Positions 24,801-32,826 of a stretch of 64,000 nt of DNA are shown one piece after another. Each line of letters begins with the position of its first letter. Position 1 is the first letter of the stretch. The position numbers were made by a program, and so were the translations under genes. Below the pieces are notes generated by a model. That model was not told where the DNA came from and made no database searches. It was given only the letters and a program-made list of their open reading frames with translations. Origin of the DNA: Monocercomonoides exilis. Taxonomy: Eukaryota; Preaxostyla; Oxymonadida; Polymastigidae. The DNA lies in the NCBI GenBank assembly GCA_001643675.2, contig LSRY02000018.1, positions 434,001-498,000 of the forward strand. The letters are read 5' to 3'.

Positions 24801-27011
24801 ATCAGACACCACAAACACATTCGGTGAAGAATCTCTTGTTGCGTTGTGATCGATTCCCACATGCCCCACCTCAAGCTGCCCACTTGTCACACTGAACAGC
24901 GTTGTTGAAGATGAAGAAAGAGAATTCGTTCCAATCACACTCGTCTCCTTTCCTTTCCCCAAAACATTAATCTTCTTTTCCCCAACATTGATTGTTTCCT
25001 CTTCGCTTTGATGTTTCCCGCTAAGGACTGTGATTGTCGAGCTCGATTGCATCAAACTCACCCTTGCAACGAACCCCACTGTTTTGCACGGCACTGCCTC
25101 GCTCATCCCACACAAACTCCTAAAATCGTCTCCATTCTCCCCAACAAATCGATCCTTTGGCCCTTCTTTCAGCCAACCCTTCTTTTCTGTGTACATATAT
25201 TTCACACCGCCCGAATAATAAGCATAGCATAATCTGTTTGAATTGCTATTCGTTGTATACGATTCATGGAACGGATTTTTCGATGAAAAGAGATTATTCA
25301 TATCGGAATAGTATACATCATGACCAAAAGGAGTGGAATTAGTGCATCTGCAATCATGAAAGAAGAAGAAATAACAATAAATGTTGTTGCTTGGAGCTAT
25401 TTTTTGATTTGGCCGAAAATCCAATCCTCCGCCATATATCGCAGCCTTGCACGAAATAAACTGAATGCTCCTCATTTTGAATGAAGCTGAAACAGCTCGA
25501 CAATACATCCCTCCACCAATTTGATTTTTTAGCTCGCATGAAATCAAACTACAGTCAAATACAAATGCACTCTCCCCTCCTCCATTTTCTTCCCCAATAC
25601 ATCCTGCTCCCGAATCATTAAAAGTGTCAAGATTTAGACCTCCTCCATAATTAACTGCTTTGCAATTTTTGAATTCACATCCACTGATTCTAACACATTG
25701 CGAAATCGCGGAAATACTCATTCCTCCGCCACACCAATCCTGTGCTGAGCATAAGTCAAAGGTGTTGTTCTCAATCTCAACGATTTTGATTTTCACGCAT
25801 AATACTCCACCTCCACTTCTATAAGCAAAACAGTTGTTGAATGCACAATGTGAAACTGAAAGAGTTCCGTTCTGCAGATCGTACATGAAAATAGCCCCAC
25901 CATTCGAAGTTCCATTAAAGTCTTCTGTATTGTTTTTTGTTGTCTTTGACCCATTCCACACACACCAAATAAATGAATTCGCCCCATTGTTTGTCTGATT
26001 CTGTCTCCCTGGAGTCAACTTTCCATCTGAAGTTCCTTCATATTTCACATTTCTTGTCCGACAACATCCGATGAACGAGGAATTCGAGGCAGTCAAAGAA
26101 GAAAAAGGGTTGTTGAGTGAGGGAACAATCCCACCATCATACACATCGCAAACCGACGAGAACGAGCAACTGCTCATCAGACATGATGTTTGATAAAATG
26201 AAGTGGTCGAAGACGAACATTCTGAAGCCGCTGTTGAAATGTTGAAAAATGACAGGTGAGAGAGTGAAACAAGAGGAATAGAAGGTGATGAGAGAAATGG
26301 CGCTGAGGAAACACAAAAAGAAGAGAAATGAGAAGAACAAACAGAAACAACACATTTTCCAGAATATTTACCTTCCAAGGCTTTTGAAGAAACCAGAGAA
26401 GGAAATATCTTCATAAACGAAGTTGAAGAAGATCTGAGTGAAATGTTGGTGAACAGCCCACAACTTCCAGTTAAGCAAAACGGAGGTGTTTCACTCAATG
26501 GTACAACTTCACAATCGTTCAATTCAACATGGCTCCCATGTCCTGCTTTGATAACATTTCCCCCATCATTTTGCCTCAGCCCCAATGATTTGAGCTTCAT
26601 CGAAGAATTAACAAGAATCAAACATCCATCAACCTCACTCTCTCCAAAATATCTTTCTTTTTTCCACATTTTGCACTCTTCATAAAATATTAAATCATTC
26701 GTTTTCTCATCTGGATTTCCTTCTTCTGTTCGGTTGAATCCTTCATTCAGCATTTTTTCACAATTATTCATTCCTTTTTCGTGCTTATCAGCTCCGTTTG
26801 TTCCATCTTCATTTTCTTCGGCAAGCACTTCACATATATATTTTCCATCATTTACGTCATTTTGGAGCATATCTACCCAAGGGTTCTTGAGATAATAAAT
26901 ATTTCGTTCATTCATTGATTTCTCTGCTTGCTCTGCCTCAGCACTTGTGGCACCAATGCACAGAAACTGTACACATATTATGCCAATAAGCAAACGTATT
27001 ACCGACAGCAT
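18828..27011 (-). CDS. Giant beta-helix surface protein with TM helix and pseudokinase tail
   Basis: A single exon of 2727 codons from ATG 27011 to TGA 18828. The frame is open further upstream, but 27011 gives a signal peptide (MLSVIRLLIGIICVQFLCIG). The ectodomain (about 40-2260) is built of short beta-strand repeats of the Pmp/right-handed beta-helix kind: GGG turns and F-x-x-C motifs such as VSHCAFNNCFAYRSGGGV and RISGCEFKNCKAVNYGGGL, with many N-glycosylation sequons. Four headers of form CG-x(4)-PC-x-[TS] near residues 630, 990, 1390 and 1775 mark repeated modules of about 360-400 aa. A TM helix (about 2268-2294, PIIVIIVCIACVILLVVI) is followed by basic residues, a Ser/Glu-rich linker and a kinase-like domain (about 2450-2700) with RWMAPELLMNRK and FSIGMMLWECLTLQIPFGD. 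The VAIK, HRD and DFG residues are absent, so it is probably a pseudokinase. Role inferred: cell-surface receptor or adhesin. Confidence 0.85.
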   Translation of the reverse strand: MLSVIRLLIGIICVQFLCIGATSAEAEQAEKSMNERNIYYLKNPWVDMLQNDVNDGKYICEVLAEENEDGTNGADKHEKGMNNCEKMLNEGFNRTEEGNPDEKTNDLIFYEECKMWKKERYFGESEVDGCLILVNSSMKLKSLGLRQNDGGNVIKAGHGSHVELNDCEVVPLSETPPFCLTGSCGLFTNISLRSSSTSFMKIFPSLVSSKALEGKYSGKCVVSVCSSHFSSFCVSSAPFLSSPSIPLVSLSHLSFFNISTAASECSSSTTSFYQTSCLMSSCSFSSVCDVYDGGIVPSLNNPFSSLTASNSSFIGCCRTRNVKYEGTSDGKLTPGRQNQTNNGANSFIWCVWNGSKTTKNNTEDFNGTSNGGAIFMYDLQNGTLSVSHCAFNNCFAYRSGGGVLCVKIKIVEIENNTFDLCSAQDWCGGGMSISAISQCVRISGCEFKNCKAVNYGGGLNLDTFNDSGAGCIGEENGGGESAFVFDCSLISCELKNQIGGGMYCRAVSASFKMRSIQFISCKAAIYGGGLDFRPNQKIAPSNNIYCYFFFFHDCRCTNSTPFGHDVYYSDMNNLFSSKNPFHESYTTNSNSNRLCYAYYSGGVKYMYTEKKGWLKEGPKDRFVGENGDDFRSLCGMSEAVPCKTVGFVARVSLMQSSSTITVLSGKHQSEEETINVGEKKINVLGKGKETSVIGTNSLSSSSTTLFSVTSGQLEVGHVGIDHNATRDSSPNVFVVSDGSGSLSLEDVLIFSSVNGEREISASIFVMELSQLRMSDVEIENMKMSQPLFEEPSSAGSTSGESMLANVTIRNVNRTTEGDGVVMAKSVKRGETFVVWNTTIEECECVNGNGGGIKVELLSSASKVLIGDSISHSGGTTSFNQCKCGGYGGGVKLHLANDSFDFEITTVNFAGCAATLGGKNVFVEAHDLSAVINSSSIGFNPVVEANKADLSELCGRERGKAELIVPLVVFLRTFSSPAYVSGREQGSEFRLCGYEDYPCRTIEEASEYRYLSSKRMIRLTSTFSFDEEVELNKESYEIDSNDKDIGIKIEATGTKTQEALVMNSVSSTLTGILFELGGSIGERSSFIHSSGGTLRFADCGMKMGNGANAVNYLFVSASGGKVEIVGMSCGGSVGEVRFVGSVIFVNGSCECLMDEVIMNQTISNGVSGLIEIATSSSATIQNCSITNCDLPSCGAIQVEKCSSIKLKNTSFENITRGKGDGGSLCVRSNDDGSQDIIRVENCSFRMCKVSEKGKGGGGLSVSLKHPSELFVSSTRFEKCCAPSTSGSEGKGGGMMLSVADADAKFELSGNLIFDQNKAEYGRNMFILANDLNTSVTNDSFKFDYSSMINNGNLFVGRDNNYSNKDLFMFLVPFSSFEIFISSEGFDVARCGSEEEPCQTMWKGMENMEKEIGKKTIQIEGSTIIQDSFNVTNYQIKKSVKMGEEDTKAILNFEKAIGSQLEYFMGNDFHFELTDIQLQLTSGFDNSAKTIISNKGGDLVITGCSFHSEAGVNNGFDCVFVDAIGGSVEVNDLSIESCNAGNSIFVIHDVGVSCHLVNVRVESLNESGGCLLQIKGPELATKINEGCEEMSLNIDNSSFSGVKRSDNGATILESKSENEICLVVNESNITEDKAETSEKGGAIFFTLESSGSMNMIDSKISNCNCSISSGKGGGVYLATDERGELNFSFVGMKFSDNGASVGKDVFIDCFNISSQINETQFQFDLRENHYSRINAIYGIDSCEHKEDTDLIEFVTIHQSDTIVVRSVDGSDERQCGTNTLPCYSIDYGLMHLTSELISQILVVEGSVIGQEINLKEMSLSSKSREMCKVEMKSEIEETRVVLITTTGTVSLLRVNFVFDSNFISQHESLISPEGGILDIMSCSFSSKLPVEGVNTEFANIPFHVINMEKGELQLDGCTMSNLILKESVLHLSSPLPSTIDSLTICNSIIETSLMDINECAQLTIKDFNTENITVEGNDESLISCLTMKKTIQLANCTIGGVSSKTAKGKLMKLEDCLDVKMDSCIFDGSSKERNEQYLNEEEEMCRWEGSLVDVVKSSVMMKVSTITNSPEGGITMRGGNVNIEKGEFLNNNPSIEGYPSLRRNIICSDSGTLNVLSLKGGDGLKDNTSLWMLNDGCSFEGIVSERDSSFFIPILENVETKEETDRMKLTFKGMLLVPCNLSYSVVKRKGEEKEIEKHDFDSNGFLSEKEVEGSVGKDLLSSCGNEIEVSVCILFGNAESPSSTEPFVVKNRSEIEQKGDERNVEGRKEGKSIWPIIVIIVCIACVILLVVIIILAVRWRRAKNENKDLREIVNDNIKKDPKAFEMVTMEMSPEEQWRRAEKEAEKKNEERIKKRVYAKSLGHSESSEHLLSESGSTEYILGRDSDKIPQWMLEKDEEEEIRKRTPSPSISSTSTTDASDTDTTFVRSECLCPTTSSMSNLVDAMACSSPHEKLIVDLRDSLFMLLHGRNEKKEMAIGNLKEREMTGVQILFWVANGALHSLEDEEDELPSLPNLSPHIVLFSEHMVICIVMHSDFLSDDDSDSSSISSSTVVTSASDDSEDSLPSSAFEDEDDYKKECLRWMAPELLMNRKMGATKKSVVFSIGMMLWECLTLQIPFGDYDAAVAGDKIVNGERPTVQSLGECSLKEAICKCWQGEPNERMSLVDLKREFVQRFPPGALIMTISDAVDYGESEDGEKESGWLTGDEPLVICERECGIVADQPDMVKKE

Positions 27012-27089
27012 GGGGATCAATCCACACGAAGAAGGCGCTTTCTTTATTTTCTTCGTTTTGGCTTTATTAGTATGGGAACAAATCAACAA

Positions 27090-28283
27090 ATAATATTAAA
27101 ATTCATTTTTCTTATTTATTTTGTTCAAGATAATATTGTATTTGTAATTTTCTATAATTAACTGTAATAAGTTATTGATGTGTTTCAATTTCTATTTCGT
27201 TCGATCCTGAGAAAGATACAAAATGGATTGTTCGAAGTTCTTGAAATTTTGATTTTTTCATGATAACGTTGAGAAATGCGATGAAACTTTACAGAGATGC
27301 AATTGAATTTTTAAAAATAGCGTATGATCAGGATGAACAAATTCCTTTTAAAGCAATAGTTCGAAATTCATATTATAGTTTAACTTTCATTTATCCTGTG
27401 AATAGAAGAGGTTTGAACAATGAAAATGTTGCTGCTCTTTTTCACATATTATTTTCTGGTATTTATGTGATTTTTGTGAATTACTTTATTGTTATCATCA
27501 GATGCATTGAGTTTTTAATGAAATTGATATTTGTTGATAGATAATTAAAATGAAATGGATATTATTATGCAAATAAATGAGGCTTGTGCATTCTTTTTAT
27601 TAATGGAGTGATGTGGGATATTTCATTCCTTTTTTGATAAATTTTGTGTTTTTTCCGAAAGATACACAACATTGATCGTTTGAGAGTTTTTTAATAGATG
27701 AAGTGTACAAAAAATAGAGACTTATCAAAAAAGCTTTGACATTTCAGTTAGTGATCTTTTTAACATTGAATGTGTGTTTATCGTCTGTTTGATTTGAATA
27801 TTTCATCTTTTTGATTTTTTTAATTGTGATTTCACAATCTATTTTTATCTTTATATTCTTTTCAGGGCCAATTGAAGTTCAAAGGCAAAAGCCTAAGGTT
27901 TAAAATTTATATTGACAGAATTCTTTTGTGTTGAAGATTATTTCAAGTGGAGAAGAAAGGCAGAGAATAATTGAAGAACAGAGAAAGACATTTAAAGAAA
28001 AGAGATTGTGATCAGATTTGGAAAAGGAAATGTTTGAATAACACACAAAAGGGCAGAACCAATGGAAGCGCAATTATTCATTTCATGCTGATCTTGAGGA
28101 TTGGATTGAATGGTTGAGACAATTCTGAGTGTGAATGGAATTGATGTTGATGATGATTGAAGAAGGGAACAGGCAACAGCATTGCTTGGAAGTGAAGAGA
28201 TAGATAAGAGGGGAAAAAAGATCGATTTGGCCGAGAAAGAAGGAATTGAAGAAAAAAGATGATTTTAGCGAATATGTTAATTT
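27090..28283. other. Intergenic, possible decayed coding pieces
   Basis: Contains one 94-codon plus-strand frame (27260-27544, starting MITLRNAMKLYRDAIEFLKI) and, at 27880-28280, short coding-like pieces such as ADLEDWIEWLRQF interrupted by stops. I recognise no family. It may be the remains of a gene disrupted when the adjacent duplicate arrived, or simply non-coding. Confidence 0.3.
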
Positions 28284-29705
28284 GTGAATGTGACAAAGTT
28301 CCACTGGAATGGAAAAGAGAAAATCATTGAACAACTGAAGTTTTTCTTCCTCAAGCATCATCGTTCTTTTTCTCATAGGATAATCATCAACTACATCAAC
28401 TTGGCAAGAAAAGCCTTAAATACCTCTTCTCCTTCTCCTCCTTCTTCAACCAAATGCAAAAAACAACAAGAACCATTCAATCATCCATCATTGCCCTTTG
28501 GATACCCTCCATTTTACCCATTTCTTTTCCCTCCTCAGTTTTTGCCTTCACCTCAGCAGCAACAGCAGACACAGCAAAATGAATCGAAGAAAACACAGAA
28601 ATCGACAAACATTGCAGAAAAAGAAGAAGAAAAAGGAATGAATTCATTGAATGGAAAAGGAAAAGCCACATGTGATTTGTTTGGTCAAGAGCATTCTTCG
28701 AAGCAGCAGAAGAATCCAAAAGATAGGAAAGTTGACAATTCCAAAAATGATGGGACGAAACAGACAAGAAGGGAAGGCAACATCGAAGATGAATTGGTTG
28801 CTGAGCTGAATGATGATACAACAGAAGAAGAAAATGATGATGATGATAAAGATAATGATGACTCAGAGGAAGAAGAAGAAGAAGATGGGGTTGGAGAAGA
28901 GAAAGAGATTGAGAAGTTTTTTCCCTGTGAAAATGAGGAAGAAATTCAAAATGAAAATGAAAATGAAATGCAATATGAGACATCAGAAAACAAGGAAGAA
29001 TATCGAGGGGAAGATGAAACAGATAGAACAAAAGAAGAAGAAGAAGAAGAAGAATTCCAAGAGGGAAAACCAAAGTCAACAGAAAAGAAGACATTTGTGT
29101 TTGGGTTTGACAGCCAGTTTGGAGAAAGGATGGCATTTGATGACGGACTGGAAGAGGAAAGAAGATGGAAAGAGGAGAAAGACAGGCTGGATGAGGCAGG
29201 CACAAGTGAAGCAACAGACTTTTCACAGAAACAACAGAAACAGGGAGATTTCGATGAAAAGAGGCAGATTCCTCAACATTCCAACAAATTTGAATCCAGA
29301 AAGAGGCAAAAAGCACCTGAAGACAGAGCCTTTGGCAGAAACTCTGTGTTTTTGACATCGTATTCGCGACTTGCCTCAGCTTCGTCTGGCCTTGCCATTC
29401 CATCGGCATCTGAGAATGGCAGAGGAAAAGAAGGAAAAGAAGGGAGAAGAACAGATAATCAGGACAATGGGGATTGTTTCAATCATTTATCATCAACATC
29501 AACATCTTCTTCTTCTTCTCTCCAATCTCCCCATCTGCACAAGACACACGCCTCTCCTCGCTCTTCGTTGCATTCAGTCGAAGACCCAGTTTTGTCGATG
29601 ACACTGCCTTCGCATTCAGGAAGTGAGCTTCTTCGGATGAAAGAGATGCAACAACAAACAGCTGGCTCTTCTTCTTCTTTTTCTTCTTCTTTTGTTTTTA
29701 TTTAA
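28284..29705 (+). pseudogene. Inverted partial duplicate of the coiled-coil gene
   Basis: An open frame of 473 codons with no ATG start (it begins at a GTG directly after a stop). Residues from about 48 on are almost identical to the middle of the protein encoded on the minus strand at 34071-38203, from STKCKKQQEPFNHPSLPFGY to SELLRMKEMQQQTA. The only amino-acid change I found is SSLHSVED here against SSLRSVED there. The first 47 residues (FHWNGKEKIIEQLKFFFLKH...) are unrelated to that protein, and the last few are Ser/Phe low complexity ending at TAA 29703-29705. It lacks the coiled-coil half and both ends of the parent. I judge it a duplicated fragment, not an expressed gene. Confidence 0.7.
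28425..29664 (+). repeat. 1,240-bp segmental duplication, copy A
   Basis: Every position pairs with the reverse complement of 35487-36726 (coordinate sum 65151 throughout), without any indel. I counted two substitutions near 29574-29581 (A/G and C/T). The homology stops abruptly at both ends in Ser-coding TCT/TTC repeats, which may have been the breakpoints. Confidence 0.9.
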
Positions 29706-29879
29706 CTTTCTTCATTTCACACTTCATCTTCCCAGAAATCTCCTATCCATCCTTCTGGTGAAGACAATCACTCTTCACCACCTTCATCTCCATGCACATC
29801 TTTATCATCTTTTTCTTATCCAATTTCATCCACAACCTCATCCTCTTCCTCAGCATCTTCATCTTCTCCGACAGGCCTT

Positions 29880-30413
29880 GTGACATACACCTCGCTCCCA
29901 GCCAATCTGAGGCCGACTCAAAACGGCGGGCATCGCATCCTGTTTGGAGGGCGCTCAGATGCGGACGATCTGTTTGTTGAGCCGACACTGATTCTGTGTG
30001 CGCCGAACACCACGTCGCGCTTCATGAAGGAGGAGATATTTGGGACGATTCTTCCGATTGTTCCGCTTCCGTCGGCCGGGTTTGCCAGCCGGTGTGTGGA
30101 CTTTGTGCTGGGCAGGGACAAGCCGCTGTCGTGCTATCTGTTTACGAGCGACAGCGAGACGAAGAGCTTTGTTGCGTCGCACATCTCGTCGGGGTCGATG
30201 GCGATCAACGAGTGTGTGCTGCAGCTGCAGATCCCGAGCCTTCCGTTTGGAGGCGTTGGGGAGAGCGGGATGGGGATGTACCACGGGAAGTTCTCGTTCG
30301 ACACGTTTTCGCACATGAAGGCGCTGCTGGACAAGTCGGTGTCGCTGGATGTTGGGGCAAGATACCCGCCATACACAGAGGCGAAGCTGAAAATGATCAA
30401 GAGGTTCATGTAG
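29880..30413 (+). pseudogene. C-terminal fragment of an ALDH3-type aldehyde dehydrogenase
   Basis: From about 29925 the frame matches the last third of class-3/fatty aldehyde dehydrogenases: GGRSDADDLFVEPTLILCA, FMKEEIFGTILPIVPLP, then INECVLQLQIPSLPFGGVG and ESGMGMYHGKFSFDTFSHM, ending ARYPPYTEAKLKMIKRFM and TAG at 30413. The NAD-binding domain and the catalytic Cys and Glu, which lie upstream in the family, are absent, and no ATG precedes it. It is much GC-richer than its surroundings. The same reading frame is open back to 29706, directly after the stop of the duplicated coiled-coil fragment, with a Ser-rich stretch between, so the two pieces form a chimera divided by one TAA. Such a fragment cannot be an active dehydrogenase. 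Confidence 0.8.
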
Positions 30414-31411
30414 AGTTGCATCGGATGAGCACATTTGCTGAAACTGCGTTGAACGATGTGAACAGCAGAAAAGAGTGAGAGAAGGAAAAACATTTAGGAG
30501 AAGTTCAGTTATATTTTTTCTTTTTCACTGATTTTTCTCTGTTGGTTGCTTTCATGTTTTTTATTTCTTTTCATTTGGAATTCCATCACTTTCCACCTCT
30601 GTTTGAAGAGTATTCACATTTATGAATGAAACACAGAAAATGCTTTATCGGATGCTTTCCTTTAGAAATGGCTCATGCTTTTGAAAAAAGGACAAGAAAG
30701 CATTTTATGTTTTTGAAACATTCGTATTTTCAAAGAAGAAACATTGTACCGTCATCGAATAATAAACCAAAAAATTGGATATTCCGAAATGAAAAAGATG
30801 AAATCAAGAAATGTGTGAAACTCACTCTTGAATATGAGAAACAACTGTTGAAAAACATTTGATAATGCAATATGTTGAATAATCTTCAAAATTTTCGTCA
30901 TTCATCTTCTTTGTTGACATCAAGAATTGAAATGATGGCAACTGATGAGGAAGTTGTTTGAAAACCAAAGAAGAGAATGAAAAGTTGCTGATTGGCATTT
31001 GTGAGTTATGCCTTTTTATTTTCTGAAGTTTTTCTTCAACAAACCGATTTCCAGTTTGTGATTCTTGCCTTTTTAAAGCTATGTTGAAGAATGAAGTATG
31101 AGAAGGAAAAGAAAGGGCTCTGATGGTTTTTATTTCTTTCTTTTTCTTTTCAGATGATTGTTTTCCATTTTGATCAATTTGAATGAAAAATTCATCCAAT
31201 TTCCAACAAGTATCAAGCAAACAAAACAATTTCCTCAACAATTCTTCATCTCTTCTTCATGCGATTTTTCTCTCTTCTATCTTTTTTATTTGCTTATTTG
31301 TCTTTTATTCATTCTCATCTTCATCATTTCTTCATCTTTTTTCTTTTCTCATTTTTTTTCTTTCATAAAGCTGAGATTTCCCTTTCCTTCTTTCTCTCAT
31401 TATTCACTCTT
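30414..31411. other. AT-rich intergenic stretch
   Basis: No gene supported. A 78-codon plus-strand frame at 30626-30862 (MKHRKCFIGCFPLEMAHAFE...) has no recognisable relatives and AT-driven composition. 31240-31380 is TTC/TTT-rich low complexity. Confidence 0.5.
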
Positions 31412-32826
31412 TTATTTCAGCTGCAGCAGTTCTTTGATATTTGCTGGCATTTCTTCAATTTTTGTTCCATAGAATTCCTGAATGTCTTTCAGCATCTGTC
31501 CATCTTCTTCTGTGACAAGATTGATGGCAATTCCTTTTTTTCCAAAACGGGCTGATCTGCCTATTCTGTGAATATATAACTCTTTCTCCATTGGCAAGTC
31601 ATAGTTCACAACAAGCGAAATCTGCTGAACATCAATGCCACGCGACAACAAATCTGTTGTAACGAGCACTCTGTTTTTTCCATCTCTGAAATCTTGCATT
31701 ATACGATCTCTGTCTTCATAATTCATTCCACCATGAATCGAACTGACTGTGAACTTTCTGCTCCGAAGATCTTCAGTGATACAGTCCACTTTGCGCCTGG
31801 AGTTGCAGAAGATGACACATTGTGCAACCTGGACTGAATCGTAAAGGTCGAACAGTGCTTCCTCTTTGAATTCTTCTTTTTCAACAGCCACATAGAATTG
31901 GCGCAGCCCGTCAAGTGCGAGTTCATCGCGAGGAACCAAAATTTGAACAGGATCGTTCAGAATCTGGCGAGTAATCTCAATGATTTCTTGGGGCATAATT
32001 GTGCTCATCACAACTGTTTGTGCATTCTTTGGCAAATTTGAGTTGATATCTAAAATCTTATTCTTAAACCCTTGACAAAGCAATAAATCTGCTTCGTCGA
32101 GCACAAATATTCTCAGATGAGAAACATCAATAATTTCTGAACGAATCATATGTACCATTCTCCAAGGCGTCCCAACAATTATGTGTTGAGGAGCTTCGGA
32201 AACTTTCCTTGCTATTTTACTGATGGCTTCTCCTTCAACAACTCTGAGAATGTTGAGGCCCTTCAAAAATTTTGCCATTTTTGAAATAACCTAAAAAAAA
32301 AATCGTAAACATCATTAAATGCTTAAAAAAAAATGCAAACATTGTGTGACTGCATTGCAAGTTCTCGAGTTGGAGTGAGAATCAACGCTTGCGTGAAGTG
32401 GTAATAAGGATCCACTTTCTGCAAGCAAGCGATTGAGAAAGCGGTTGTTTTTCCTGTTCCAGGCTGGGCTTGAGCAAGAAGATCACGCCCTCTAACAATT
32501 GGCAAGATTCCTTTTTGCTGAATGAGTGTCGGAGTCTCAAAGCCATATGAATAAACTCCACGAATCAATTCATCCTTCAAATGCATTTCCTTAAATGTTT
32601 TGCACAATTCACGCGAAGTTTCCTCAATTTCCTTGTCCCCTCCCGTCAAAGCAGCACGCTGAACTGGGTAAGAAGGTGAAGGACGTGGTGATTGTCTTCG
32701 AAAAGGAAACACATTTTTTTGGTGATGAGAACATTTCCCAAAGTTCAATGAACGGAATATTTCCCCAAATAAAATAATAAATGTGAATAAAGAAAGAAAT
32801 AACAAATAGTCACATGTTGTTGCCAT
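31412..32826 (-). CDS. Divergent eIF4A-like DEAD-box RNA helicase (3 exons)
   Basis: Exons 32826-32814, 32663-32341 and 32290-31412 join in phase to 404 aa, the usual eIF4A length (about 400). The 150-bp first intron (GTGACT..ACCCAG) is inferred; without it the N-terminus would be an unlikely hydrophobic extension. The eIF4A Q-motif region ([20 protein letters not shown]) is followed by motif I AQPGTGKT (70-77), Ia PTRELA (102-107), DEAD (177-180), VVNYDLP and [10 protein letters not shown] (353-362), ending [15 protein letters not shown]. Several normally fixed residues differ: TPGR is TPWR (about 154-156), SAT of motif III is STI (208-210), HRIGRGGR is HRIGRSAR. Family role: ATP-dependent RNA remodelling in translation initiation or exon-junction complexes. 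The substitutions suggest a specialised or slowed paralogue. Confidence 0.85.

Noticed and set aside
27012-27089. Longer N-terminus of the giant surface protein
   Set aside because: The upstream frame has no ATG. Starting at 27011 gives a clean signal peptide.
27260-27544. Plus-strand 94-codon frame as a gene or exon
   Set aside because: No recognisable domain, no continuing exon with a supporting splice pattern, AT-driven composition.
30626-30862. Plus-strand 78-codon frame
   Set aside because: No family resemblance and no supporting neighbours; probably chance in AT-rich spacer.
32669-32826. Hydrophobic N-terminal extension of the helicase ([16 protein letters not shown]...)
   Set aside because: eIF4A proteins lack a signal anchor. 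A GT..CAG intron removes it in phase and gives the normal family length.
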